Assembly (NCBI GenBank): GCA_030835305.1
Contig: JAURPJ010000104.1
Location: forward strand, 1-58,057
From: Verrucomicrobiota bacterium
GTDB taxonomy: Bacteria > Verrucomicrobiota > Verrucomicrobiia > Verrucomicrobiales > Akkermansiaceae
Length of the DNA stretch: 58,057 nt
Direction of reading: 5' to 3'
The translations under genes and the position numbers were made by a program. This document shows, piece after piece, positions 45,049 to 54,355 of the stretch. Numbering within the stretch: position 1 is the first letter of the stretch; each line of letters opens with the position of its first letter. A model generated the notes under the pieces. That model made no database searches. It saw only the letters and a list, made by a program, of their open reading frames with translations, and had not been told where the DNA came from.

Positions 45049-47124
45049 TCAATCCCGGACAACTTTGAACAAAGAATAGGTTCCATCGGCATTGACGGTC
45101 CCGAGGTGGCTGCCGTCCGGCGAAAAAGAGAGCTGTAGACATCCGTGTTGGTTATCCAAGGTCTGGAGAATCCTAACCCCAGCCGACTCATTATCGACTT
45201 CGCCCACGAGGATCCGGGAGGCTCCTCGTTCGCCTAATTTGCCAACCCAAAACTCGCCAAGCGGATCAGTTACCAACAACCCAAGGTCAGCCTTGAGAGA
45301 GGCAATTTTTTTGAAAGCATTTTGAGCAAGACTTCCCCGGATGGCATCCCGGACCCCGACAAGGCGAAGTTTCACCTCCGGGTCGTCAGTCTCCAACCCC
45401 TCAACAATGGGAATGACCGGCTTTCCAAATCCTGCGAGCGCTTCCATCGCTTCCTGCCTCTTCGAAAATTGATCGTCGGCAAGCTGATTAAGCCACTTGA
45501 AAACCATCTCCTTATCAACTTTTTCCTCGACCTGATTCTTGGGGAGAATTCGCCCGAGAACCTCATTTGTGTCCGTTGACAGCACAAGTGAACGACCATC
45601 GTCCAGATAAGCGATTCCTCTGGGGCGCTTGTTCACAAGCTTAAACATTGCTTGCTCTTCTCCGCCGGCCACCGACCAGGTTCTGACTGACCGATCGGAC
45701 GAAAGCGTCACCAACTGCTCCCCGTCTTTCGACAAGGCCAATGCCACAACCTTATCCGTGTGTCCTTTAAAACTCCGGAGCCTTTTCCCACCTTCGATTG
45801 CCCAGAGAGAGACCTGCTTGTTCTCGCAACCTGCGATCAATCGCTTTCCATAAGGAAGGAAAGCCAGACTATTGATACTCCCCTTGTCAGACATCAATCC
45901 GACCACCTCAAACTCCTTGGTGTCGCGAACCTTAATCCGGCCGCGCTCACCGCCAACCGCAATGAGCTCCCCATCGTTCGACAGAGCCATCGCGGTCACG
46001 GCCTGGTTCTCGGTGAATTTACGATTGGCCTCGGGGCTTTCCCGATCCAAAACCTGCCACGAGGAACCATCGGAAACATAAACACGGGAGCCGCCGGGAC
46101 CGACCGCAACGTGATCATAATTATAGTACTCCTCGGGATAGCCCAATCCGGGTTCGAACCGCTCACCGGTCTCGACGTTGTGAATATGTAAAATGGAGTC
46201 ACCGCCCGAGATGATAAACTTGCTATCGTTGGTGAAAGTAATTGGCGTGTGGGAGTTGTCGGCAGTATTAATCTTTCTGACCACCTTTCCGGTTTTGGGA
46301 TGAAAGAGGTAGAGATTTCTGTCATCCGAAGTGGAGGCAATAAGGGAATTGTCCGGGGCCCACGCCACGACTTCGCCTTCCTCACCCAGCTTTGTCTTCC
46401 AGACTTCCTCAAGAGTGACCGAGTCAAAGACCCGTGCGTAGCCACCATCACAAACCGCCACGAATTGCTTTTTATCAGGAGACGGAGTTAAGGTGAAAAT
46501 GTCACCGTAGGCGGGCTTGTCCGTGATGGTCTTGAGGCACTTCCCTGTTTCAAGATCCCACTGCTTAATACTCTCATCTTCCGACCCGGTAATGAGCGTC
46601 TTGCCGTCATTCACCACGATCGCGGTATAAACGTCCTTGGTATGGCCGGAAAAGGTTCTCAGCTTTTTGCCCGTGCCTGTCTCCCACAAGACTGCCTTGT
46701 TGTTCCCATCCGTCCCAACAAAAGTCTTTTCATCCGGAAGAACGGCGAGGCGATAGGCCGTTCCGGAGTGCTGGTATTTCTGCAGAACCTTACCGGTTGC
46801 CACTTCAAATCGAAAAATATTCTTCGAGCTGCTGGCTGCGAGGAATTCCTTCCCCTTATTCAGAAATCGAATCCCCCACATGTCGCCACAACCCGGTGCT
46901 GTATATCGGCGCACCAATTTTCCCGATTTGATCTCCCAGAGGCGCACGCATTCGTCACGAGACGAACTCAGGACATGAATGCCATCGGGATGGCAGACAA
47001 TCTCAGAGACAGATCCGGCATGCTGGAAGGAAGCAACTCCGGAGGTCTCCACCTCTTCCAGACTAATCGCTCCCAGCCAAGGAGAACCGAGCAACAAGAA
47101 GCAAACACACATAAAGACCTGCAT
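45049..47124 (-). CDS. Exported WD40 repeat protein with HEAT-like insert
   Basis: A 691-residue protein with signal peptide (about 1-18 from the ATG at 47124). About ten WD40-like repeats follow, e.g. HAGSVSEIVCHPDGIHVLSS, SGHTKDVYTAIVVNDGKTLITGSED, FKGHTDKVVALALSKDGEQLVTLSSDRSVRTWS. Near residues 550-620 a helical stretch (LADDQFSKRQEAMEALAGFGKPVIPIVE) resembles HEAT repeats and interrupts the propeller before a last blade (LSFSPDGSHLGTVNADG). Likely a periplasmic scaffold; no catalytic residues seen. It meets the ppc stop with no gap. Confidence 0.85.
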   Translation of the reverse strand: MQVFMCVCFLLLGSPWLGAISLEEVETSGVASFQHAGSVSEIVCHPDGIHVLSSSRDECVRLWEIKSGKLVRRYTAPGCGDMWGIRFLNKGKEFLAASSSKNIFRFEVATGKVLQKYQHSGTAYRLAVLPDEKTFVGTDGNNKAVLWETGTGKKLRTFSGHTKDVYTAIVVNDGKTLITGSEDESIKQWDLETGKCLKTITDKPAYGDIFTLTPSPDKKQFVAVCDGGYARVFDSVTLEEVWKTKLGEEGEVVAWAPDNSLIASTSDDRNLYLFHPKTGKVVRKINTADNSHTPITFTNDSKFIISGGDSILHIHNVETGERFEPGLGYPEEYYNYDHVAVGPGGSRVYVSDGSSWQVLDRESPEANRKFTENQAVTAMALSNDGELIAVGGERGRIKVRDTKEFEVVGLMSDKGSINSLAFLPYGKRLIAGCENKQVSLWAIEGGKRLRSFKGHTDKVVALALSKDGEQLVTLSSDRSVRTWSVAGGEEQAMFKLVNKRPRGIAYLDDGRSLVLSTDTNEVLGRILPKNQVEEKVDKEMVFKWLNQLADDQFSKRQEAMEALAGFGKPVIPIVEGLETDDPEVKLRLVGVRDAIRGSLAQNAFKKIASLKADLGLLVTDPLGEFWVGKLGERGASRILVGEVDNESAGVRILQTLDNQHGCLQLSFSPDGSHLGTVNADGTYSLFKVVRD

Positions 47125-47229
47125 GCTCTCCAAATACCGTTTACTGCACCGTTGAACCAGCATTCATTGCCAATTTGGCAACCCCGCCAAGCTTGCACTC
47201 GACATCAATCCCCGTCATTCTTCCCCCCC

Positions 47230-48873
47230 ATGAGACGTTTAGCTTCATTTCTCATTTCTTTGAGTTTGCCCCTCGCTTCGGCAGAAGTCCCCGCCGATGA
47301 GCATTTTAGAGTGGACACGATTGCCGGTGGTTTTGTCGACGCCATGGAGATCGCGGTCACTCCGGAAGGGCTCGTTTTTGTCATCGAGCGCACCGGGGCG
47401 GTCAAATTAATCAACCCCAAAACCAGCGGGGTCAAGGTGGTCGCAAAGATCCCGGTCGAGGTGAGAAAGAAAGAATTTGCGAGGGAATGCGGACTTCTTG
47501 GGATTACCCTCGACCCCAACTATGCTCAAAACAAGTGGGTCTATCTTTACTACTCGGTCAAAGAGAATCCCGTCCACCGTCTCGCCCGATTTACCCACGC
47601 AGGGGGACAGCTTGGTGATGAGAGAACCTTGCTTGAAGTCCCCCACGATCGCGAAAACGCCACCTGCCACGAAGGCGGCTCCCTCGCCTTTGGCCCCGAT
47701 GGCTGCCTCTACCTCTCCACCGGTGACAATACCTGTCCGTTCAAATCAAATGGCTCCGCTCCCATCGACGAGGGACATGACCGCAAGTGGTATGACGCCC
47801 AGCGCACCGCCGCCAACACCAACGACCTTCGCGGGAAGATCCTCCGCATTAAACCATCGGCTAATGGCAGCTACACCATTCCCGACGGAAACCTTTTCCC
47901 GAAAGGAACCGCGAAAACCCGTCCCGAAATTTATGTCATGGGTTGCCGCAATCCCTACCGGATCTCCATCGACCAAAAGAGCAACTACCTCTACTGGGGA
48001 AAAGTGGGACCCGATGCCGGCCGGGACTCGGATCGTGGCCCGCGCGGTTATGATGAAATCAATCAGGCCCGCAAGCCCGGCAACTTCGGCTGGCCCTACT
48101 TCAGCGCCGACAACAAACCCTATGCCGACTACGACTTTGTGACTAAAAAGACCGGGGCAAAGTTTAACGCCGGGAAGCCAGTCAACACCTCGGTCAACAA
48201 CACGGGCCTCGCCGAACTCCCCCCCGCCCAGCCTGCTTTTTGGCACTACCCCAGAGCCTCTGCCTGCGCCGGACCGGTTTTTCACGCCGACCTGTTCCCT
48301 GAAAATCAGGGAGGTCTTCCTCCACAACTCGACGGATGCCTCATTGCCTACGACTGGACCACGACCCGCATTCGCTTGATCAAACTCGATGAAAAAGGAG
48401 ACATCGAATGGAATAAGCCATGGCTCGGAAAATATCGCTTTGTGCACCCCGGAGACATGGCCATGGGGCCCAAAGGCGAGCTCTTCATTCTCGAATACGG
48501 TTCCGCCTGGTACGATGGCAAGGATGGTAAACTCAAGCGGGTCACTTACACCGAGACCCCGCAGGTCATTCCCATCACACCCAACGACCCGCGAATGAAA
48601 GGACTCCCCGGGGACCATCCGGGTACCAAACTCATCGCCGAGACCACCTGCCTGGCCTGTCACAACACCACTCAAAAATCGATTGGCCCCACTTACCGTG
48701 ATGTTGCCAAAAAATACGCCGGGGATTCGCAAGCCATTGAGATGCTGGCAAACAAGGTCATCAAGGGCGGTGTCGGAATCTGGGGCGAGCAACCCATGCC
48801 TCCCCACCCCCAGCACAATATTGAAGAAACCCGACAGATGGTGGAAGCCATTCTCAAAGTCCGGAAAAAGTGA
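47230..48873 (+). CDS. PQQ-type sugar dehydrogenase fused to cytochrome c
   Basis: A 547-residue exported fusion. After a signal peptide (about 1-18) comes a soluble-aldose/sorbosone-dehydrogenase-like propeller with typical blocks AMEIAVTPEGLVFVIERTGAV, RECGLLGITLDPN, HEGGSLAFGPDGCLYLSTGD, and GCRNPYRISIDQKS. The C-terminal part (from about 465) is a cytochrome c domain with CLACH haem site and MPPHP as the likely axial-Met region. Such fusions pass electrons from sugar oxidation to the respiratory chain. An upstream open frame from 46642 overlaps the WD40 gene and was rejected. The stop overlaps the next gene by 4 bases. Confidence 0.88.
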   Translation: MRRLASFLISLSLPLASAEVPADEHFRVDTIAGGFVDAMEIAVTPEGLVFVIERTGAVKLINPKTSGVKVVAKIPVEVRKKEFARECGLLGITLDPNYAQNKWVYLYYSVKENPVHRLARFTHAGGQLGDERTLLEVPHDRENATCHEGGSLAFGPDGCLYLSTGDNTCPFKSNGSAPIDEGHDRKWYDAQRTAANTNDLRGKILRIKPSANGSYTIPDGNLFPKGTAKTRPEIYVMGCRNPYRISIDQKSNYLYWGKVGPDAGRDSDRGPRGYDEINQARKPGNFGWPYFSADNKPYADYDFVTKKTGAKFNAGKPVNTSVNNTGLAELPPAQPAFWHYPRASACAGPVFHADLFPENQGGLPPQLDGCLIAYDWTTTRIRLIKLDEKGDIEWNKPWLGKYRFVHPGDMAMGPKGELFILEYGSAWYDGKDGKLKRVTYTETPQVIPITPNDPRMKGLPGDHPGTKLIAETTCLACHNTTQKSIGPTYRDVAKKYAGDSQAIEMLANKVIKGGVGIWGEQPMPPHPQHNIEETRQMVEAILKVRKK

Positions 48874-49505
48874 CCATCATTCACCAGGACGATTACATTG
48901 TGGTCGTCGATAAACCAAGCGGTCTACTCTCGGTGCCCGGACGCGGACCTGACAAAATTGACTCGGTCGCTCATCGCATTCGCAGCAGCATTCAGGAATG
49001 CATTGACCAACCCGCAGTCCATCGACTCGATATGGACACGTCGGGACTACTCGTCCTGGCTCTCAACAAGGAAGCTCACCGAAACCTTTCGAAGCAATTT
49101 CAAGACAGACTCACCGGGAAGGAATACTTTGCCCTGCTCGACGGAAATCTCGCGGAGGATCTCGGCGAAAGTGGTACGATCACCCTGCCCTTCCGTCTCG
49201 ATATCGACAACCGCCCGCACCAAATTTATGACGAGATTCATGGAAAAATGGGCACCACCCATTGGCGCCGTATCTCCGTTGAGAATGAAATCACGCGAAT
49301 CCATTTTCAGCCGGTTACCGGCAGAACCCATCAACTCCGGGTCCACTCGGCCCACCCGAAAGGTCTGGGTCTTCCCATTCTTGACGACCCCCTTTACGGC
49401 AACGGCGCCGACCCCGGAAAAATGAAACTCCATGCCACAAAACTCTCCTTCGATCATCCCTTCACCGGCGAGAGACTGACCTTCACCTCACCAGCCCCTT
49501 TTTAA
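48870..49505 (+). CDS. RluA family RNA pseudouridine synthase
   Basis: A 211-residue single-domain pseudouridine synthase without an S4 domain, similar in size to RluA, which modifies 23S rRNA and some tRNAs. Key motifs: VDKPSGLLSVPGR, HRLDMDTSGLLV with the catalytic Asp, RTHQLRVHSAH and LPILDDPLYG. GTG start at 48870 overlaps the stop of the dehydrogenase gene by 4 bases, so the two are coupled despite unrelated functions. Followed after 4 bases by the HIT gene. Confidence 0.93.
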   Translation: MTIIHQDDYIVVVDKPSGLLSVPGRGPDKIDSVAHRIRSSIQECIDQPAVHRLDMDTSGLLVLALNKEAHRNLSKQFQDRLTGKEYFALLDGNLAEDLGESGTITLPFRLDIDNRPHQIYDEIHGKMGTTHWRRISVENEITRIHFQPVTGRTHQLRVHSAHPKGLGLPILDDPLYGNGADPGKMKLHATKLSFDHPFTGERLTFTSPAPF

Positions 49506-49509
49506 ACCG

Positions 49510-49932
49510 ATGCCCTTCGAACTCCACCCAAGCCTCAGCAAGAGCTGCCACCTGATTGGAAAATCCGGAGGCTGCCAGATCCTCCTGAAGGACAATGCCG
49601 CTTTCCCCTGGATCCTCATCGTTCCAGAAGTAGACGAAGGAATCGAGGACCTCCATCAACTTTCCGCGGCCCAATTCACCGAAGTGGTCTTTCTCATCCG
49701 CCAGGTTTCCGGGTTCATGAGCGACTACTTCCAGCCGGAAAAACTCAACGTGGCCTGCATCGGCAATCAAGTCCGCCAGATGCATATCCACCTCGTGGGC
49801 CGGTCAAGTGATGATCCGGCCTGGCCGGAAACCGTTTGGGCTTCGGAAATCAAACCGAAATACGACAAGGATGAGATCATCGAGATTTGCGTCCGGGCCC
49901 GAATCGACCTCGACCTTAGTGAACCAACCTGA
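49510..49932 (+). CDS. HIT family protein
   Basis: A 140-residue histidine-triad-type nucleotide hydrolase or transferase. The motif is QVRQMHIHLVGRSSDDPAWP: the HxHx core is present, and the family's first His may be replaced by Gln, as happens in the subgroup with a DxAWP extension. LPEVDEGIEDLHQLS and VACIGN lie upstream. It is 4 bases after the pseudouridine synthase gene, and its 3' end overlaps the convergent trkA end by 17 bases. Substrate unknown. Confidence 0.9.
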   Translation: MPFELHPSLSKSCHLIGKSGGCQILLKDNAAFPWILIVPEVDEGIEDLHQLSAAQFTEVVFLIRQVSGFMSDYFQPEKLNVACIGNQVRQMHIHLVGRSSDDPAWPETVWASEIKPKYDKDEIIEICVRARIDLDLSEPT

Positions 49933-51262
49933 GGAATTTTTTCTCAGCCTTGTTGGCAACCATCGCAAAAATCTGGTCACCTGCCTCAAGGACCGCATCG
50001 GCCCCTGGGACAATCGCTTGCAAGCCCTTGAGCAAGCCAACCAGGACACATCCATCAGGCCACTTGAGATCAGCCACTGTTTTTCCATCCGCCTTTGCCC
50101 CCTTTGCGACATGGGTCTGCAGAACGATGCCATTTCCAAGTTTTCGAACGATATGAAATTTGTCGGTCGTGATGTAGCGTGAAATTTCTTTTCGCGAAGC
50201 CTCCCGCGGACTCACCGCCGCAACCACGCCGAAGTGGCGGCCGGACGAGCTGATCGCCTTCGCGTAGTCGGCCCGGTGAATCAAGGTGAGACAATTCTGA
50301 GCGCCAAGATTATGGGCCTGCAAACAAGTCATGACATTATCCTCGTCACTGCTGCTGGTCGCGACGAAAAAGTCGGCCTCTCCCACCTGCTCCTCCTCCA
50401 ACTCTGCAACGGAAGTCGCATCCGCGTTGATCACCGTCGTGTTCGAAAGGCGGTCGGTGAGCTCTTGGGCAAGTTCGGGATCGCGCTCAAAAATGCGGAC
50501 GCGGCAATTCCAGCTCTCCAACATTTGCGCGAGCGAAAACCCATATTCGCCTCCGCCAAAAATGACCACACGCGGACCATCCTTCAAATGAATCTCTTCT
50601 TGCAACCGCCCCACAAGCTGTCGAAGTTTATGGGGCGCTCCAAACACCGTTACGATATCACCTCCTTGCAACACCGTATCAGCATTGGCAACCTCGTGGG
50701 AACCATCCCGACTCACGAGAGCCACACGCGTATTGGCCGGAAACTTGAGAGACTTCAGCGGTTCACCAATCGCATCGCTCTTGTTACTCACCCGCACCTG
50801 TTGAAGCTCGATCCGTCCGCGCGCAATCTCCTCAACCACCAATGAATCAGGATTCCGGATAAATTTTGCCAACTCAATCGCGGCCAGCCTCTCGGAACTA
50901 AAGATGTGATCGATGCCAAAGTGCCCCCGAAAATCAAACAACCACTCTTCACGCTGCAGTCCCGGATGAACCCGACTGATCACGCGCTCCACCCCCATCG
51001 ACTTCACCATCGACGCACTCATTAAATTGACCGAATTCTCACTCGTGAGCGCCAGGAACAATTCGCAGTCACCGATATTGGCCTCAGCGAGCGTATTCAC
51101 ACTCGAGCCATCACCAACGACGACCTTGCCCTCGATCTCGCTCTGGAGTTCGGCGGCATGAACCGCATCGCTTTCGATCACCGAAACGGCGTGCTCTTGG
51201 CGCGACAATTCAATGGCAAGGTGACGACCAATCTCTCCGGCTCCAACGATGATAATGTTCAT
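49916..51262 (-). CDS. trkA: Trk system potassium uptake protein TrkA
   Basis: Peripheral regulatory subunit of Trk/Ktr potassium channels that binds NAD(H). The 448-residue protein has two tandem RCK domains: the first Rossmann motif MNIIIVGAGEIGRHLA at the N-terminus and a second, VVIFGGGEYGFSLA, near residue 230, each followed by an RCK_C domain (for example VSNKSDAIGEPLKSL and HVAKGAKADGKTVADL). No TrkH/TrkG channel gene is nearby. It follows phoH by 10 bases. Confidence 0.94.
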   Translation of the reverse strand: MNIIIVGAGEIGRHLAIELSRQEHAVSVIESDAVHAAELQSEIEGKVVVGDGSSVNTLAEANIGDCELFLALTSENSVNLMSASMVKSMGVERVISRVHPGLQREEWLFDFRGHFGIDHIFSSERLAAIELAKFIRNPDSLVVEEIARGRIELQQVRVSNKSDAIGEPLKSLKFPANTRVALVSRDGSHEVANADTVLQGGDIVTVFGAPHKLRQLVGRLQEEIHLKDGPRVVIFGGGEYGFSLAQMLESWNCRVRIFERDPELAQELTDRLSNTTVINADATSVAELEEEQVGEADFFVATSSSDEDNVMTCLQAHNLGAQNCLTLIHRADYAKAISSSGRHFGVVAAVSPREASRKEISRYITTDKFHIVRKLGNGIVLQTHVAKGAKADGKTVADLKWPDGCVLVGLLKGLQAIVPGADAVLEAGDQIFAMVANKAEKKFLRLVH

Positions 51263-51272
51263 GGATCAATGA

Positions 51273-52229
51273 TTATGAGCGAAAGTCCTGATATGCGGAA
51301 ATAATTCGCCCGACGACAGGATGACGGACGACATCACTTGTGTCGAAGTGATTAAAGGCCACTCCATCGACCCCCTTGAGCGCCTTCTCGGCTTCGAGCA
51401 AGCCGGAGATCCCCTCGTCCTTCAAATCAATCTGCGAAGCGTCCCCTGTAATGACACATCGCGAACCTTCTCCGAGTCGGGTCAAGGCCATGAACATCTG
51501 CTCACGCGTAGTATTTTGGGCCTCGTCGAGAATCACGAACGAACGCGAAAGGGTCCGTCCACGCATGTAGGCCAACGGGGCAATTTCTATGCTCCCATCC
51601 TCCAAACGCTTTGCTCCCTCTTCAAAGCCCAGCATGTCATCGATGGCATCATAAAGAGGCCGCAAATACGGAGCCACCTTGTCCCTCATGTCTCCCGGCA
51701 AGAATCCAAGCGCCTCTCCCGCCTCCACCGCCGGACGAGTCAAAATCAATCGGCTGATCTCTTTCTTACGAAGAAGATCGAGCGCCATCGCCACCGCCAA
51801 ATACGTCTTACCCGTGCCGGCTGGCCCAAGGCCAAAAACCACATCATTTGACGCCATGGCATTAAGATATTCCAGCTGATGCGGAGTACGGGCAGCGACC
51901 GGCTTGCGCCCACGGGCACCCATCAACTGAACCCTTGAGAGAGCCGAAACTCCCTCGTCACCCCGCGCCACCAAATCGACCGCCGTCCGAAAATCCCGGG
52001 GCGTCACTTCGCCGCCATTGCGCCTCGCCTCCTCCAAATCAGCAAAGACCTCCTGAACCAACTCGCAGCCTTCTTCCGGACCACGGGCCACCAGCCAACC
52101 GTCCCGGGTCACAATCCGGACCTGGGCCTTCCCTTCGAGATACCGAAGCTCTTTTTCCTCGTGTCCAAAAAGCGACTGCAAAAAATGCGCACTTTCATAC
52201 TCGAGTTTGATCTGGTGTTCCTCCGCCAC
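51273..52229 (-). CDS. PhoH family ATPase (PhoL/YbeZ-like)
   Basis: A 318-residue ATPase with an N-terminal KH-like domain (about 1-95) and the PhoH domain. Walker A GPAGTGKTYL near residue 131, then TRPAVEAGEALGFLPGDM and Walker B-like SFVILDEAQNTT. Related proteins act with YbeY in rRNA and RNA turnover. The start is a GTG at 52229 (MAEEHQIKLEY). Upstream lies the region with hairpins near the RAYT gene. Confidence 0.92.
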   Translation of the reverse strand: MAEEHQIKLEYESAHFLQSLFGHEEKELRYLEGKAQVRIVTRDGWLVARGPEEGCELVQEVFADLEEARRNGGEVTPRDFRTAVDLVARGDEGVSALSRVQLMGARGRKPVAARTPHQLEYLNAMASNDVVFGLGPAGTGKTYLAVAMALDLLRKKEISRLILTRPAVEAGEALGFLPGDMRDKVAPYLRPLYDAIDDMLGFEEGAKRLEDGSIEIAPLAYMRGRTLSRSFVILDEAQNTTREQMFMALTRLGEGSRCVITGDASQIDLKDEGISGLLEAEKALKGVDGVAFNHFDTSDVVRHPVVGRIISAYQDFRS

Positions 52230-52260
52230 GCGACAGGAACTAGCCTGTATTTGTCATTTT

Positions 52261-52339
52261 AGCCAAGAATTTTTGGCTCTCCGCGAGGTATGCATGACGG
52301 CTTTTCCTGAATTTGAGTGACATCCCCCTCGCTGAGAGG
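52261..52339. repeat. Small palindromes downstream of RAYT transposase gene
   Basis: Two short hairpins lie between phoH and the RAYT gene: AGCCAA-gaattt-TTGGCT at 52261-52278 and CCTC-gctga-GAGG at 52327-52339. RAYT proteins mobilise REP-type palindromes, so these may be targets or remnants. They could also be terminators, but no T-run follows. Low-confidence note. Confidence 0.3.
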
Positions 52340-52415
52340 TTTGGAAGCCGGTGTTGAAAGCCTGAGATTTCCAAGCTTTGGATCAGTTCGATATAGCTGG
52401 CAGAAAAATCGCTCC

Positions 52416-53561
52416 TCATTCCCGCATCACGAAAAACCCTCCTGTTCCTCCCACGTGTTTTGGAATTCGTTCCCGTTTTCGATCCATCGATAGCTGATAG
52501 CGCGCTGTCATCGTTTTCACGAATACCTCACCTCCAATCGCCACCCCGTTTGAAAACGCGGAGACCCGTTTCCTCAGTGCAAGCGATGGCGAAATCTCCC
52601 CTTTCTCTTCAATCACCTTCCCGCGTGCCTCTGGCGAAACACCCCGCCGCTTTCGCTTGCCCGCACCGAGGGACTTTGATTTTGGCTCCACCGCCAAACC
52701 TTCGTCGAAAAGGAATAAACGGTATCGCGGCAAGGCCCGACTCTCCCAGGAATCCTGTGGCAGATTGAGAGCCTTGCAGAGACCGCGCCGCGCCCGTCGA
52801 CTTCCTCCCGAGGCTTCCCCGTAACCACTCCACTCATAAAGCGCCGGATCCTCCACGATTCCCGCTCTCACCGGATTGAGATCGATGTAGGCTGCCATTG
52901 TCGCCAGGGCAGCTTCTCCATCCACGCAAACGCATTTGAAACGATCCATCCACAGTGTTCCCCGTCGACCATTCTGCTTGTTAAACCAACGACTGAAACG
53001 CTCCTTCAGCTCTTTGACAAAGAGGCTGACATCACAGAAGCGCCGTTTGAAGCGCTCAAGTAGCAACAATGCCGCATCCTCTAAACCACGATCCCGGAGA
53101 CTTTTGAGTTCGTTCTCCAACTGCCTGAGAAACGCCTTCGAATAAACGGTCGAAAGATGAGCAAGAAGCCTACGTTCTCCTGCGTCTGCGGCTTCGTTGT
53201 CCTTCGAGTCAAAGCGACGAAGCCACTTTGAGCGATCCGGAACTTTGAGAAGGATGTGAAAGTGGTTATCCATCACCACATAAGTGAAAATCTCCACCCC
53301 GGCGAATCGCGCCATCCGACGCATCATCCTCTGAAATGCTTCCTTTTCCGTGGGGCCAAAGAGAAACTCACCGTTCACCGTCCGTGACATCACATGGTAG
53401 CAGGCCGAGCCCTCCTCAGGCTTGATCCGCCGTCGGCTCGCAAAGCCCTTTGGTCGATGAATCTGCCCCAGATATTTTCCCGTTTTCATCTCCGCAAGCT
53501 CGAGAGGAGACCACTCTCTCTTAGGGCTGGAAGCTTTGTTCTGCGGGGATTGGAGATTCAT
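52416..53561 (-). mobile_element. RAYT / IS200-like transposase (REP-associated tyrosine transposase)
   Basis: A 381-residue HUH-type single-strand transposase related to IS200/IS605 TnpA. Motif DNHFHILLKVP (HUH pair, near residue 97) and the long helical region with ERFSRWFNKQNGRRGTLWMDRFKCV are family features, as is AYIDLNPVRAGIVEDP. Much longer than IS200 TnpA, as RAYT proteins are. No companion tnpB is present. It probably inserted next to the IS4-family remnant. The frame is intact, so it may be active. Confidence 0.9.
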
Positions 53562-53589
53562 GCGAGCACCCTAAAAAGCCAAACGGATC

Positions 53590-53961
53590 TTGTCGATCTC
53601 TTTTTGTATGCCTGGCATATTTTTAATGATGACCATCGCCTACAACCTCTTGCGTGTCGTGATGCAGCGATCCGCGCAGGAGGCAGGGAAGTCGGTCTCA
53701 GCGATGAGTGTGAAGGGCTCACTCGATTGCCTGACCAGCAGTCATGAGAGTTTCAGATCCGTGGTAGGAAAGCCCCGCCTACGAAGAAAGCTTACCGCCC
53801 AGTTCATTGAAGATTGCTCCGGCCATGTCTTGCCCGAAAGGCCCTATCGGCAAGAACCCAGAGCAGTCAAACGAAGGCCCAAAACCTACCAACTCCTGAC
53901 GAGCCACCGCCACGTTTTCAAAGAAATATACCACCGCGAGAGCTACCGGAGGGCCGCTTAA
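53590..53961 (+). mobile_element. Remnant of an IS4-family transposase gene (C-terminus)
   Basis: A 123-codon open frame encodes the C-terminal end of an IS4-type DDE transposase: MTIAYNLLRVVMQRSA, then SVKGSLDCL, and the diagnostic end PERPYRQEPRAVKRRPKTYQLL followed by HRHVFKEI. The residues before TIAYNLL (before about 53630) do not match in the same frame, and the DDE catalytic portion is gone. Its left edge is right at the RAYT gene start. No inverted repeat was found at the right end. Confidence 0.8.
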
Positions 53962-54074
53962 CTACGTGCCATTCATGCCTGACAGACAAATCTCAACCCA
54001 CCGCTCCTCGGACCATTCCCATCATAAAATCGACCTAAAATGCTCCACAGCACCGCACCTCAAAGTACGACCTC

Positions 54075-54138
54075 AATTTGGAAATCTCCTCAAAATCACC
54101 CGATCATAATTTGGAAATCCGACCCGATGATAATTCGG
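54075..54138 (+). repeat. Cluster of short direct repeats
   Basis: AATTTGGAAATC occurs at 54075-54086 and again at 54108-54119 (33 bases apart). ACCCGATCATAATTTGG (54098-54114) recurs as ACCCGATGATAATTCGG at 54122-54138 (24 bases apart). Tandem binding-site-like repeats of this kind occur at ends of some insertion sequences; a small open frame follows. Origin not proven. Confidence 0.6.
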
Positions 54139-54154
54139 CCGTTAACAGGAAGTC

Positions 54155-54346
54155 ATGGCAGATCAATTTTTGACCCGAAACCCCGCCAGAAGACCGAGTC
54201 GCAAGGAGCTTGTGAATTTTTTTCAAAGTTGGCACGCTGGCATCAGCGCGGCTTTGGTTGAGTATTGCTCACTCGTGGGCGGAAGCTATAAGCTCCCTAA
54301 GGACCGTCTACGCCAACTTTTGAACCTCAACTTTGGACACCGATGA
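54155..54346 (+). CDS. Small hypothetical protein, possibly mobile-element remnant
   Basis: A 63-residue frame (MADQFLTRNPARRPSRKEL, then NFFQSWHAGISAALVEYCSLVG and LPKDRLRQLLNLNFGHR) directly after the direct-repeat cluster. Composition is protein-like but I do not recognise a family. It may be the start of a broken transposase. It is convergent with the 54356 gene, 9 bases away. Confidence 0.35.
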   Translation: MADQFLTRNPARRPSRKELVNFFQSWHAGISAALVEYCSLVGGSYKLPKDRLRQLLNLNFGHR

Positions 54347-54355
54347 TGCTCATAT

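Noticed and set aside
46642-47229. Upstream extension of the sugar dehydrogenase frame
   Set aside because: Lies antisense inside the WD40 gene and would place the signal peptide internally; ATG at 47230 with a signal peptide is the better start.
47746-48816. Minus-strand frame of 356 residues
   Set aside because: Antisense to the sugar dehydrogenase-cytochrome fusion, whose haem and propeller motifs are clear.
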